Positions 23,676 through 32,092 of a DNA stretch of 35,478 nucleotides are shown here, in pieces. Below the pieces are notes generated by a model. It was not told the origin of the DNA, did no database searches, and worked only from the letters and a program-made list of their open reading frames with translations. The translations under genes and the position numbers were made by a program. The DNA lies in contig JAFXCL010000047.1 in NCBI GenBank assembly GCA_017521485.1, forward strand, positions 1-35,478, written 5' to 3'. This DNA comes from Oscillospiraceae bacterium (GTDB lineage: Bacteria; Bacillota; Clostridia; Oscillospirales; Oscillospiraceae). How positions within the stretch are numbered: position 1 is the first letter of the stretch; each line of letters starts with the position of its first letter.

Positions 23676-24291
23676 TTCCATATCTGCCCAGCCTGACAGG
23701 GCTGGGCGGTACAGAGTGACCTTTGCAGAGGGTACGGTTCTGAGGTTGTATCGCCAGACGGTACAGGACTTTGGCCTGTACACCGGTCTGGAATTGACAG
23801 AAAAACAGTTTGCAGAATTGGAAACCGCCGCAGGTGCAATGTCTGCAAAAATGCGTGCTGTGCGGATCGTATCTGCATCCAATATATCAAAGGGCGATTT
23901 GGAGCAGCGGCTGATCCGAAAAGGGGAAGACCCCAGGCAGGCAAAGCAGGCGGTGGCCTGGATGGCGGATATGGACCTGCTGGACGACGAAAAGACCGCC
24001 CGGCAGATCGTTGAAAGCTGTATCCGCAAGGGTTACGGAATTGCCCGGGCAAAGCAGTCGCTTTATGAGAAACGGATCCCGAAAGAATACTGGGACTCGG
24101 CACTGGAGGATTACCCGGACCAATCAGAACATATTATGGCTTTTCTCCGCACCCGGCTGAATACACACTGGGATGAGCGGGATCTGCGCCGAGCCATTGA
24201 CGGCTTGATCCGCAGAGGCCATAGCTACGGTCAGATCCGTCGTGTGCTGCAAAATATGCAGCTGGACACGGAGCTGATGGAGGAAGAATAA
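23665..24291 (+). CDS. recX: regulatory protein RecX
   Basis: Small helical protein that binds and modulates RecA filaments. 208 aa from the ATG at 23665. RecX three-helix repeats are visible: the [18 protein letters not shown] region, then [19 protein letters not shown] and [16 protein letters not shown], and a last repeat with [17 protein letters not shown]. The start overlaps the recA stop codon and no good Shine-Dalgarno precedes it, so translation is probably coupled to recA. A GTG at 23647 is an alternative start. Its last codon overlaps rimO. Confidence 0.92.
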   Translation: MRIDSISAQPDRAGRYRVTFAEGTVLRLYRQTVQDFGLYTGLELTEKQFAELETAAGAMSAKMRAVRIVSASNISKGDLEQRLIRKGEDPRQAKQAVAWMADMDLLDDEKTARQIVESCIRKGYGIARAKQSLYEKRIPKEYWDSALEDYPDQSEHIMAFLRTRLNTHWDERDLRRAIDGLIRRGHSYGQIRRVLQNMQLDTELMEEE

Positions 24292-25619
24292 TGGCAAATA
24301 TTGGATTTATTTCCCTTGGCTGTGCCAAAAATCAGGTGGACTGTGAGCGGATGATGTACCGTGTGCAGGAAGCCGGTTTTACAGTCTGCCCGGATGTGGT
24401 AGGCTGCGATGCGGTGGTGATTAACACCTGTGGCTTTATTGATTCGGCAAAGTCAGAGGCGATCGACCACATTCTGCAGATGGGTCAGCTGAAGCGGCAA
24501 GGTTTGGTGGGAAAAATACTGGTGACCGGCTGCTTATCTCAGCGGTATCAGGAGGATATCCTCAAGGAAATGCCTGAGGTGGACGGTATTTTAGGAACTG
24601 GCAGCTATACTCAGATCGTACCGGCGTTGGAAAAAATCCTCAGCGGGGAAACCTTCCGGGACTTTGGCTCCATCGATGCACCGGAGGAAGAAACCGGTCG
24701 TATCCTCACCACACCGGAGCATTATGCATTCTTAAAAATAGCGGAAGGCTGTGATAACCGCTGTGCCTACTGTATCATTCCCTATCTGCGTGGAAAATTC
24801 CGCAGCAGAACCTTAGACGATGTACTCTACGAGGCCCGTCTTCTGGCAGATGGCGGCGTGAAAGAGCTGATCGTTGTGGCACAGGATACCAGCCGATATG
24901 GCACAGATTTGCCAGGGAACCGGCGTCTGCTTCCAGAGCTTTTGCGCCAGCTGTGCTTGATCGAAGGATTTCACTGGATTCGTATCCACTATGTGTATCC
25001 CGATGAAATTGACGATGAACTGATTGATGTGATCGCATCCGAACCGAAGATCGTCAAGTATTTGGATATACCCATTCAGCATTGCAGCAGCAAGATACTC
25101 AAGCTGATGAACCGTCGGGGAGACGGACCGTTTTTGGAAAATCTGTTTGCAAAGCTCCGGGCAAAAATTCCGGGACTGGTGCTTCGGACCAGTGTGATCA
25201 CCGGTCTGCCCGGCGAGGGTGATGAGGAATTTACAGAGCTTTGTGAATTTCTAAAGCGGCAGCGCCTAGAGCGGGTAGGTGCGTTCCCCTTTTCTCCGGA
25301 GGAGGGGACACCGGCAGCTGAAATGGAGTTTCCTGACAGCAGCATAGCCCAGGAGCGGGCTCAGATCATCGAGACCATTCAGTCCCGGATCATGGATGAA
25401 TGTAATGAGCGCATGATCGGCACGACTCTTGAGGTGCTGGTGGACGGCTACGATGAGGAATATGAACAGTTTTATGGACGCACCTATGCAGATTCTCCGG
25501 ACATTGACGGCAGAGTCTGGATCGCATCGGATGAGGCAGTGACAGAGGGCAGCTTTGTAAAGGTTTGCATTGACGGCTTGATCGACGGCGACCTATCCGG
25601 CTATATTGTGGAGGAATAA
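24291..25619 (+). CDS. rimO: ribosomal protein S12 methylthiotransferase RimO
   Basis: Radical-SAM enzyme that adds a methylthio group to an aspartate of ribosomal protein S12. 442 aa. The N-terminal UPF0004 domain holds one cluster (GCAKNQVDCE, NTCGFIDSA, TGCLSQRY). The radical-SAM motif is C154-x3-C158-x2-C161 (GCDNRCAYC). A C-terminal TRAM domain starts near LEVLVDGY. The IIPYLRGKFRSR context and TRAM type favour RimO over the tRNA enzyme MiaB. GGAGG lies just upstream of ATG 24291, which overlaps the recX stop. Confidence 0.95.
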   Translation: MANIGFISLGCAKNQVDCERMMYRVQEAGFTVCPDVVGCDAVVINTCGFIDSAKSEAIDHILQMGQLKRQGLVGKILVTGCLSQRYQEDILKEMPEVDGILGTGSYTQIVPALEKILSGETFRDFGSIDAPEEETGRILTTPEHYAFLKIAEGCDNRCAYCIIPYLRGKFRSRTLDDVLYEARLLADGGVKELIVVAQDTSRYGTDLPGNRRLLPELLRQLCLIEGFHWIRIHYVYPDEIDDELIDVIASEPKIVKYLDIPIQHCSSKILKLMNRRGDGPFLENLFAKLRAKIPGLVLRTSVITGLPGEGDEEFTELCEFLKRQRLERVGAFPFSPEEGTPAAEMEFPDSSIAQERAQIIETIQSRIMDECNERMIGTTLEVLVDGYDEEYEQFYGRTYADSPDIDGRVWIASDEAVTEGSFVKVCIDGLIDGDLSGYIVEE

Positions 25620-25622
25620 CAG

Positions 25623-26153
25623 ATGACATTAGCAAGTAAAATAACGCTGATCCGAGTAGCGTTTATCCCGGCTTATATGATCCTCATGTACCTTAGCGGC
25701 GGTCAGCCGGGTGTGTGGATGTACCTGTCACTGGCTGTCTTTATCATTGCCAGCCTTACGGATTATGTGGACGGCCAGATCGCCAGAAAATGCAATCAGG
25801 TCAGCGATTTCGGTAAGTTCTTAGATCCCTTGGCGGATAAGCTTTTGGTGATCGCTGCGATGTGTATGTTCTGCCAGTGGGGAACATTTCCCGCATGGGC
25901 GCTGATGATCGTATTGACCCGTGAATTTGCCGTAACCGGCTTGCGATTGGTTGCGGTGGGTAAAGGCAAGGTGATCGCCGCCGGACAAAGCGGAAAGGTC
26001 AAGACTGCCAGCACAATGATCGGATTGTGCGTGTTAATGAGCTTCCCCACCATCGTATGGCTGGCGTGGACTGTTCTTGCGGTGATTTTGGTAACCACGG
26101 TCTATTCCGGTATTGAGTACTTCATTCAAAACTGGAAGTGCTTGTGGGATTAA
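25623..26153 (+). CDS. pgsA: CDP-diacylglycerol-glycerol-3-phosphate 3-phosphatidyltransferase
   Basis: Integral membrane enzyme making phosphatidylglycerol phosphate from CDP-diacylglycerol and glycerol-3-phosphate. 176 aa, normal length. The CDP-alcohol phosphotransferase signature is DGQIARKCNQVSDFGKFLDP with D50, G51, A54, R55 and the two later aspartates that bind metal and CDP. Four to five hydrophobic helices are visible. It lies 3 nt after rimO; rimO-pgsA adjacency is common in Firmicutes, often with cinA and recA nearby (cinA is not here). Last gene before a strong terminator. Confidence 0.94.
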   Translation: MTLASKITLIRVAFIPAYMILMYLSGGQPGVWMYLSLAVFIIASLTDYVDGQIARKCNQVSDFGKFLDPLADKLLVIAAMCMFCQWGTFPAWALMIVLTREFAVTGLRLVAVGKGKVIAAGQSGKVKTASTMIGLCVLMSFPTIVWLAWTVLAVILVTTVYSGIEYFIQNWKCLWD

Positions 26154-26165
26154 AGTATTTATTTT

Positions 26166-26198
26166 GAGCGTGCTGCAGTTGCGGCATGCTCATTTTTT
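26166..26198 (+). terminator. intrinsic terminator after pgsA
   Basis: GAGCGTGC (26166-26173) pairs with GCATGCTC (26184-26191), including one G-T pair, around a 10-nt loop. An A and six T follow (26193-26198). It closes the long unit that begins at 17236. Confidence 0.85.
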
Positions 26199-26260
26199 AT
26201 AAAAAGGAGTTTTTTGTCATACACTTTTTAGACTGTAAATTTTCGTTCTCCCCAATTCCC

Positions 26261-26290
26261 TTGAATCAGCAATAAACCGGCCCGTATAAT
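26261..26290 (+). promoter_or_regulatory. promoter for the hypothetical membrane-anchored protein
   Basis: TTGAAT (26261-26266), 18-nt spacer, TATAAT (26285-26290). Apart from the terminator and this promoter, the 173-nt gap holds nothing I recognise. Confidence 0.7.
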
Positions 26291-26326
26291 GAAAACATTC
26301 ACAAAATCTAAGACAAAAGGGGAGAA

Positions 26327-27064
26327 GTGGGCGATGGTGTCAGAAGGATGAGACGGTGTGCAATTCTGATTGGGGGACTGTGCGGCGGATTTTGTTTACT
26401 ATGGTTTCTGTGTATGCAAATGGCGCTTGCCTATCATGCCGAGCATACGGTTCTGAGTGTTGCACCTACTGTACAGATTCAGCTGGAGCAATATCTGCAG
26501 TTTCCGTTCAAGATACCGGGAACGACATTGATTGCAGAGCAAATCGTGTCCTTTGACGGTTTGTTTACGGAAGATGGCGGTTCTTCCGATGTAACCGATG
26601 TGGCAGCGATTTTACTGTATAATTACGGTGAGTGTGGGATTTTGGATGCTCAGGTGGTATTGCGGGCAGGACAATTGGAATTTGTATTTGTGGCAGATAC
26701 ACTTCCGGCTGGGCAGCGACTGCTTGTGCCGGAGCAAACAGGGAAAGAATATGGACCGGAAATGTTTTCCTCCTGCAGCGGTTGGCAGAGGGAGGACAAG
26801 GCCGATTGGCTTAATAAAGATGTGATTTCTCTTACATTCCCGGGTATGGGTGAAGTGTTGGTTACGAACCTGACAGACAGGAAATTAACAGGGATCCAAC
26901 TGCAATATAAGACCTATTATCCGGATGCTCCGTTCTATGTGGGCGGTAAAACCTACACCTACTGCATCGAAATGCTTGAGCCTGGAGAAAATATACGAAT
27001 ATATCCACAAAATTATGCATTAGGATACAGTGATTTTGTTCGGATACTGATCGGACAGACCTAA
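26327..27064 (+). CDS. hypothetical membrane-anchored protein
   Basis: 245 aa from GTG 26327. A hydrophobic segment near the N-terminus (about residues 12-35, rich in Leu, Gly, Cys and Phe) is a signal anchor without a clear lipobox. The rest, about 200 residues, looks like a beta-rich extracytoplasmic domain. It contains AAILLYNYGECGILDAQVVL, LPAGQRLLVPEQ, TNLTDRKLTGIQLQYK and LEPGENIRIYPQ: strand pairs and LPAG/LEPG turns of the kind seen in Ig-like extracellular domains. I do not recognise a family. AAGGGG ends 4 nt before the GTG; the ATG at 26348 is the alternative, but its spacing is worse. Monocistronic with its own promoter; no terminator was seen after it. Confidence 0.75.
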   Translation: MGDGVRRMRRCAILIGGLCGGFCLLWFLCMQMALAYHAEHTVLSVAPTVQIQLEQYLQFPFKIPGTTLIAEQIVSFDGLFTEDGGSSDVTDVAAILLYNYGECGILDAQVVLRAGQLEFVFVADTLPAGQRLLVPEQTGKEYGPEMFSSCSGWQREDKADWLNKDVISLTFPGMGEVLVTNLTDRKLTGIQLQYKTYYPDAPFYVGGKTYTYCIEMLEPGENIRIYPQNYALGYSDFVRILIGQT

Positions 27065-27183
27065 ATTCAGGTGGGAACTTGATCGTAAAAAACTGCTATT
27101 TCTCTGAATAATACCGGTTCTTTTGGTGCAATTGAATATAAGCAAATGTTTTTACCGGCGGGTTGTGTATATAATTGACAAAG

Positions 27184-27201
27184 AATGAATAAATATGCAA
27201 A
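27184..27201 (+). promoter_or_regulatory. ARG-box-like operator (ArgR/AhrC) upstream of argG
   Basis: AATGAATAAATATGCAAA matches the Bacillus-type ARG box CATGAATAAAAATKCAAK at nearly every position. It ends 6 nt before the -35 of the argG promoter, a position suited to arginine-dependent repression. A weaker half-similar stretch lies near 27164-27181. The match is by eye. The rest of the 212-nt gap before argG holds only the promoter and ribosome binding site. Confidence 0.65.
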
Positions 27202-27207
27202 ATGTGG

Positions 27208-27236
27208 TTGACAGAACCACCTTCCAGATGTATAAT
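27208..27236 (+). promoter_or_regulatory. near-consensus sigma-A promoter of the arginine operon
   Basis: TTGACA (27208-27213), exact 17-nt spacer, TATAAT (27231-27236): a full consensus match, the strongest promoter in the window. GGGAGGA lies at 27263-27269, before ATG 27277. Confidence 0.9.
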
Positions 27237-27276
27237 TTGGTTACTACACAAAAGGAAATTCTGGGAGGAATTAACG

Positions 27277-28491
27277 ATGAATAAAGATGCAATTAAGAAA
27301 GTTGTTCTGGCCTATTCCGGCGGTCTGGATACATCCATTATCATTCCCTGGCTGAAGGAAAATTACAATAACTGTGAGGTCATTGCTGTCTCCGGCAATG
27401 TTGGTCAGGCAGACGAACTGGAAGGTCTGGAAGAGAAAGCCATCAAGACCGGTGCTTCCAAGCTGTATGTTCTGGATCAGACCGACGACTATGTGGATAA
27501 TTACATTATCCCCACTATGAAGGCCGGCGCAGTTTACGAAGAGTACCTGCTGGGCACCAGCCACGCCCGTCCCTGCATTGCAAAGGGTCTTGTGGAGATC
27601 GCCCTGCAAGAGGGTGCAGATGCCATTTGCCACGGCTGTACCGGTAAGGGCAACGATCAGGTCCGGTTTGAGCTGGCAATCAAGCACTTTGCTCCTAATA
27701 TGCCCATCATCGCTCCTTGGCGTGAGTGGGATATCAAGTCCCGTGATGAGGAAATCGAGTACGCAGAGGCACATAACATTCCTCTGAAGATCACCCGCGA
27801 GACAAACTACTCCAAGGATAAGAACCTGTGGCATCTGAGCCATGAGGGTCTGGATCTGGAGGATACGGGCAATGAGCCCCAGTATGAAAAGCCCGGCTTT
27901 TTGGAAATGGGCGTTTCTCCGCTGCAGGCACCCGATGTTCCTACTTATGTGACAATTGATTTTGAGCAGGGTGTTCCCGTTGCGTTGGACGGCGAAAAAA
28001 TGAGCGCTAAGAACATCATCCTGAAGCTTAACCAGATCGGCGGCGCAAACGGTATTGGCATTCTGGACATCGTAGAAAACCGGCTGGTTGGCATGAAGTG
28101 CCGCGGCGTGTACGAAACTCCCGGCGGTACGATCCTGTACAAGGCACACAGCGTTCTGGAGTCCATTTGTCTGGATAAGATGACAATGCACGAAAAGCAG
28201 AGATTGTCTGTCACCTTTGCAGAACTGGTTTACAACGGCCAGTGGTTCACACCTCTGCGGGAGGCACTGTCTGCATTTGTAGATAAGACCCAGGAGCGGG
28301 TGACCGGCAAGGTTCGTCTGAAGCTGTATAAGGGCAATATGATCAACGCCGGCGTATGGAGTCCCTACTCCCTGTACTCCGAGGAGATCGCAACCTTCGG
28401 CGAGAGTGACTACAATCAGGCGGACGCAACCGGCTTTATCAACCTGTTTGGCTTGCCTATCAAGGTTCAGGCTATGGTTGACGGCAAATAA
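27277..28491 (+). CDS. argG: argininosuccinate synthase
   Basis: Condenses citrulline and aspartate with ATP to argininosuccinate. 404 aa, normal length. The N-type ATP pyrophosphatase P-loop AYSGGLDTS is at residues 12-20. [26 protein letters not shown] and [15 protein letters not shown] bind substrates. An in-frame extension upstream to 27202 runs through the promoter, so the ATG after GGGAGGA at 27277 is the real start. First gene of the arginine operon. Confidence 0.97.
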   Translation: MNKDAIKKVVLAYSGGLDTSIIIPWLKENYNNCEVIAVSGNVGQADELEGLEEKAIKTGASKLYVLDQTDDYVDNYIIPTMKAGAVYEEYLLGTSHARPCIAKGLVEIALQEGADAICHGCTGKGNDQVRFELAIKHFAPNMPIIAPWREWDIKSRDEEIEYAEAHNIPLKITRETNYSKDKNLWHLSHEGLDLEDTGNEPQYEKPGFLEMGVSPLQAPDVPTYVTIDFEQGVPVALDGEKMSAKNIILKLNQIGGANGIGILDIVENRLVGMKCRGVYETPGGTILYKAHSVLESICLDKMTMHEKQRLSVTFAELVYNGQWFTPLREALSAFVDKTQERVTGKVRLKLYKGNMINAGVWSPYSLYSEEIATFGESDYNQADATGFINLFGLPIKVQAMVDGK

Positions 28492-28501
28492 TAACCTACC
28501 G

Positions 28502-28537
28502 GGCGGGGGGCTTACCCCCGCCATATCCTGTTTTTTT
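28502..28537 (+). terminator. intercistronic hairpin between argG and argH (weak terminator or processing site)
   Basis: A perfect 8-bp GC stem, GGCGGGGG (28502-28509) with CCCCCGCC (28515-28522). Seven T (28531-28537) follow only after an 8-nt gap. The delayed T run makes it a poor terminator, so it may partly terminate, block exonucleases or separate argG expression from the rest. Confidence 0.55.
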
Positions 28538-28550
28538 GAGGAGAAATAAA

Positions 28551-29921
28551 ATGGCTAAAATGTGGGCCGGCAGAACAGACGGCAAAACAGAAAAGATCGC
28601 GGACGACTTTAACTCATCTATCCGCTTTGACAGCCGGATGTACCGGCAGGATATTACCGGCTCTATGGCACACGCGGCTATGTTAGCAGCCCAGAAGATC
28701 ATTACCAAAGAGGATGCGGACACCCTGATCGCCGGGCTGGAACAGATTCTGGAGGATATTGAAAACGGCAAGCTGCCTATGGATATGGAATGTGAGGATA
28801 TCCATATGTTTGTGGAGCAGGTGCTGACCCAGCGGCTGGGCGATGTGGGCAAAAAGCTGCACACAGCCAGAAGCCGTAACGATCAGGTGGCACTGGATAT
28901 CCGGATGTATCTGCGGGATGAAATTGACGAGATCAGCGCCCTTACAAAGGAACTGATCGCTGCGATCACAGAAAAAGCAGAGGCATATGCCGATGCCATT
29001 ATGCCCGGCTATACCCACCTGCAGCGGGCGCAGCCGGTTACCTTCGGTCACTACTTGATGGCGTATGCTATGATGCTTCTGCGGGATCTGGACCGGCTGG
29101 CAGATACCCGGAAACGGATGAATCAGTCTCCCATTGGTTGCTGCGCCCTTGCCGGCACAACTTATGATACAGACCGCCATTTTGAAGCGGCTAAGCTAGG
29201 TTTTGACGGCATTTGCAGAAACTCCTTGGACGGTGTGTCCGACCGGGATTTCTGCGTGGAGCTGATGAGTACGATCAGCATCCTGATGATGCACCTTTCC
29301 CGTTTCTCTGAGGAGATCATCCTCTGGTCTAGCTGGGAGTTTAAGTTTGTGGAGCTGTCTGATGCCTATACCACCGGATCAAGTATTATGCCCCAGAAGA
29401 AAAATCCCGATATGGCAGAGCTGGTCCGGGGCAAAACAGGCCGTGTCTATGGAAACCTGATGGCACTGCTGACGACCCTAAAGGGTCTGCCCCTTGCATA
29501 TAACAAGGATATGCAGGAGGATAAGGAAGCGGTGTTTGATACCTGCGATACGGTGAAGATGTGCCTGCAGGTGTTTGCCGGTATGATCGCAACCATGACT
29601 GCCAACCGGGAGAATATGCTGCTGGCAGCACAAAAGGGCTTTATCAATGCCACAGATCTGGCGGATTACTTAGTGAAAAAGGGTATGCCTTTCCGCAGCG
29701 CCTATAAGATCTCCGGTCAGCTGGTAGCTTTGTGTATCGAGAAAAATACAGTTCTTGAGAATTTGTCCATGGATACCTATAAGACCTTCAGCGAACTGTT
29801 TGAAGAAGACCTGTATCAGGAAATTTCCCTGAAAACCTGCGTGGAAAAGAGAATCTCAGAGGGCGGTACTTCTGTTGCTTCCGTAAAGGCACAGATCGCC
29901 TATGTAAAGGAATGTTTATGA
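28551..29921 (+). CDS. argH: argininosuccinate lyase
   Basis: Splits argininosuccinate into arginine and fumarate. 456 aa. Fumarase/aspartase superfamily regions are visible: SRNDQVALDIRM, GYTHLQRAQPVTFGH and the flexible catalytic loop GSSIMPQKKNPD (from G276) carrying the catalytic serine. GAGGAGAA (28538-28545) sets the start at 28551, directly after the T run of the intercistronic hairpin. The stop overlaps the argC start. Confidence 0.97.
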   Translation: MAKMWAGRTDGKTEKIADDFNSSIRFDSRMYRQDITGSMAHAAMLAAQKIITKEDADTLIAGLEQILEDIENGKLPMDMECEDIHMFVEQVLTQRLGDVGKKLHTARSRNDQVALDIRMYLRDEIDEISALTKELIAAITEKAEAYADAIMPGYTHLQRAQPVTFGHYLMAYAMMLLRDLDRLADTRKRMNQSPIGCCALAGTTYDTDRHFEAAKLGFDGICRNSLDGVSDRDFCVELMSTISILMMHLSRFSEEIILWSSWEFKFVELSDAYTTGSSIMPQKKNPDMAELVRGKTGRVYGNLMALLTTLKGLPLAYNKDMQEDKEAVFDTCDTVKMCLQVFAGMIATMTANRENMLLAAQKGFINATDLADYLVKKGMPFRSAYKISGQLVALCIEKNTVLENLSMDTYKTFSELFEEDLYQEISLKTCVEKRISEGGTSVASVKAQIAYVKECL

Positions 29922-30841
29922 CTAAAGTATTTATAGACGGCAGCGCCGGTACAACCGGACTGCGGATCGCAGACCGACTTGCCCTGCGAAAGGATATAGA
30001 GCTTCTGAAGCTGACAGATGCGTTGCGCAAGGATACCAACGCCCGGGCGGATGCCATCAATAGTGCAGACATGGTATTTTTGTGCCTGCCGGATGCGGCA
30101 GCGATTGAGGCAGCAGCCCTTGCTGAAAATGAAACAGTGAAGATTATCGACACTTCCACCGCACACCGCACCGATCCCAATTGGGTCTACGGTTTTCCGG
30201 AACTGGCTAAGCAGCGGGAGAAGATCGCCACATCCAATCGGATCGCAAATCCCGGCTGCCACGCCAGCGGCTTTGTGGCGCTGGTTGCACCGCTGGTGCA
30301 GGAGGGAATCATCCCTGCAGATTTAATGCTCAGCAGCTTTTCCCTGACTGGCTACTCCGGTGGCGGTAAGAAAATGATCGCTGAGTATGAAAATCCGGAG
30401 CGCGGTCCTTTATTGAAAGGCCCTCGCCAGTATGCACTGACCCAGCAGCACAAGCATCTGAAAGAAATGGTGAAGCTGTGCGGACTGGTAAACACACCGG
30501 TGTTCTGTCCGATCGTTGCTGACTTCTACAGCGGTATGGAAGTGACCGTACCCCTGTTTGCAAGCACCGTTAACGGCACAGTAGATACCATCCGTACCCT
30601 TTACCGGGATTATTATAAAGCCGGTCTTGTGCGCTACTGCGATGAGGATGACGGCGACGGAATGTTGTCTGCGGCAGCTTTCTCCGGACGGGATGATATG
30701 CAGCTGAGTGTCCACGGAAACGAGGATCGGATCTTGCTGACAGCCCGCTTTGACAATCTGGGTAAAGGTGCGTCCGGTGCAGCCATCCAGAATATGAACA
30801 TCCTGCTGGGAATTGACGAAACTACCGGACTGAATGTCTGA
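29918..30841 (+). CDS. argC: N-acetyl-gamma-glutamyl-phosphate reductase (type 2)
   Basis: NADPH-dependent reduction of N-acetylglutamyl phosphate to the semialdehyde. 307 aa, the short type-2 form. The nucleotide-binding motif GSAGTTGLRI is N-terminal, the catalytic cysteine is C114 in NPGCHASGF, and the VYGFPEL and GYSGGGKKM regions are present. AAGG (29907-29910) is 7 nt before ATG 29918, so that start is better than ATG 29912. The start overlaps the argH stop. Confidence 0.94.
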   Translation: MTKVFIDGSAGTTGLRIADRLALRKDIELLKLTDALRKDTNARADAINSADMVFLCLPDAAAIEAAALAENETVKIIDTSTAHRTDPNWVYGFPELAKQREKIATSNRIANPGCHASGFVALVAPLVQEGIIPADLMLSSFSLTGYSGGGKKMIAEYENPERGPLLKGPRQYALTQQHKHLKEMVKLCGLVNTPVFCPIVADFYSGMEVTVPLFASTVNGTVDTIRTLYRDYYKAGLVRYCDEDDGDGMLSAAAFSGRDDMQLSVHGNEDRILLTARFDNLGKGASGAAIQNMNILLGIDETTGLNV

Positions 30842-30866
30842 TAAGTGAAATAAAGAGAGGATTATT

Positions 30867-32081
30867 ATGGAGATCATACAAGGCGGCGTGTGTGCCGCAA
30901 AGGGATTTCAGGCAAGCGGTGTCCACTGCGGCATTCGCCATAACCGCATCAAAAAAGATCTGGCACTGATCGTCAGCCAAGTTCCTGCCACTGCGGCAGC
31001 GGTTTATACTACCAATCTGGTTAAGGGCGCACCCTTGACTGTCACAAAAAAACACCTTGCAAATGGCAAGGCACAAGCGGTGATCTGTAACAGCGGTAAC
31101 GCCAACACCTGTAATGCCGACGGCACCCAAATTGCTGAGCAAATGAGTGAGCTTGTGGAGAAATCCACCGGTATTGCTGCAGAGGATGTGGTGGTTGCCT
31201 CCACCGGTGTCATCGGCCAGCCGCTGAGCATCGATCCCATCGCTGCCGGTATGGAAGCCCTTGTAGCTGGGTTGTCCCATAACGGCAGCCAGATGGCGGC
31301 AGAGGCTATTATGACCACCGACACGACTATAAAAGAAGTTGCTGTGGAGTTTACTGTTGGCGGCAAAACTTGCCGTATGGGCGGCATTGCAAAGGGTAGC
31401 GGTATGATCCACCCCAATATGGCAACCATGCTTGTGTTTATCACAACCGATGCGGCCATCAGCGCGCCTATGCTCCAAAAGGCTTTGTCTTCTGACATCG
31501 CCGCTACCTTCAATATGCTCAGCATTGACGGCGATACCTCCACCAACGATATGGTAACAGTCCTTGCAAACGGTATGGCAGAAAACCCGGAGATCACATC
31601 TGAAGGCGCAGATTTTGATGCATTTATGAAGGCGCTCAATACAGTCAATGTGACGCTCTGCCGGATGATCGCCGGAGACGGCGAGGGTGCAACCAAGCTT
31701 TTAGAATGTAAAGTCACCGGTGCGGATACCCTGGAAGCTGCAAAGAAAAGCGCAAAAAGCGTGATTTGCTCCAGCCTGCTGAAAGCGGCAATGTTCGGTG
31801 CAGATGCAAACTGGGGCCGGGTGCTGTGTGCCATCGGCTACAGCGGTGCAGATGTGGATGTGAATAAGATCGATGTTGCCTTTCAGTCCGCAAAGGGCAT
31901 TGTCCCTGTGTGCAAGAACGGTGCCGGTATTCCTTTCAGCGAAGAAAAGGCAAAGGAAGTCTTGCTGGAAGCGGAGATCGAGATCTTAGTATCTGTGGGT
32001 GACGGTCCTTACAGTGCCTGTGCTTGGGGCTGCGACCTGACTTACGACTATGTGAAGATCAACGGAGATTACAGAACCTGA
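30867..32081 (+). CDS. argJ: glutamate N-acetyltransferase/amino-acid acetyltransferase ArgJ
   Basis: Transfers acetyl from N-acetylornithine to glutamate, closing the cyclic pathway; many ArgJ also use acetyl-CoA. 404 aa proenzyme. Self-cleavage is expected at A186-T187 in GMIHPNMATML, giving alpha and beta chains with T187 as nucleophile. VICNSGNANTCN and the C-terminal DLTYDYVKINGDYRT are conserved. No argA is in the cluster, which fits a bifunctional ArgJ; whether it uses acetyl-CoA cannot be read from sequence. GAGG precedes the ATG. Confidence 0.96.
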   Translation: MEIIQGGVCAAKGFQASGVHCGIRHNRIKKDLALIVSQVPATAAAVYTTNLVKGAPLTVTKKHLANGKAQAVICNSGNANTCNADGTQIAEQMSELVEKSTGIAAEDVVVASTGVIGQPLSIDPIAAGMEALVAGLSHNGSQMAAEAIMTTDTTIKEVAVEFTVGGKTCRMGGIAKGSGMIHPNMATMLVFITTDAAISAPMLQKALSSDIAATFNMLSIDGDTSTNDMVTVLANGMAENPEITSEGADFDAFMKALNTVNVTLCRMIAGDGEGATKLLECKVTGADTLEAAKKSAKSVICSSLLKAAMFGADANWGRVLCAIGYSGADVDVNKIDVAFQSAKGIVPVCKNGAGIPFSEEKAKEVLLEAEIEILVSVGDGPYSACAWGCDLTYDYVKINGDYRT

Positions 32082-32092
32082 GGAGACATAAA

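Noticed and set aside
27175-27203. Second TTGACA (27175-27180) as an alternative arginine promoter
   Set aside because: The -10 at the correct distance is CAAAAT, poor, and it overlaps the ARG box; the promoter at 27208-27236 is far better.
27271-28524. Long antisense frame of 417 codons opposite argG
   Set aside because: Shadow of argG; no start signal and no recognisable motifs.
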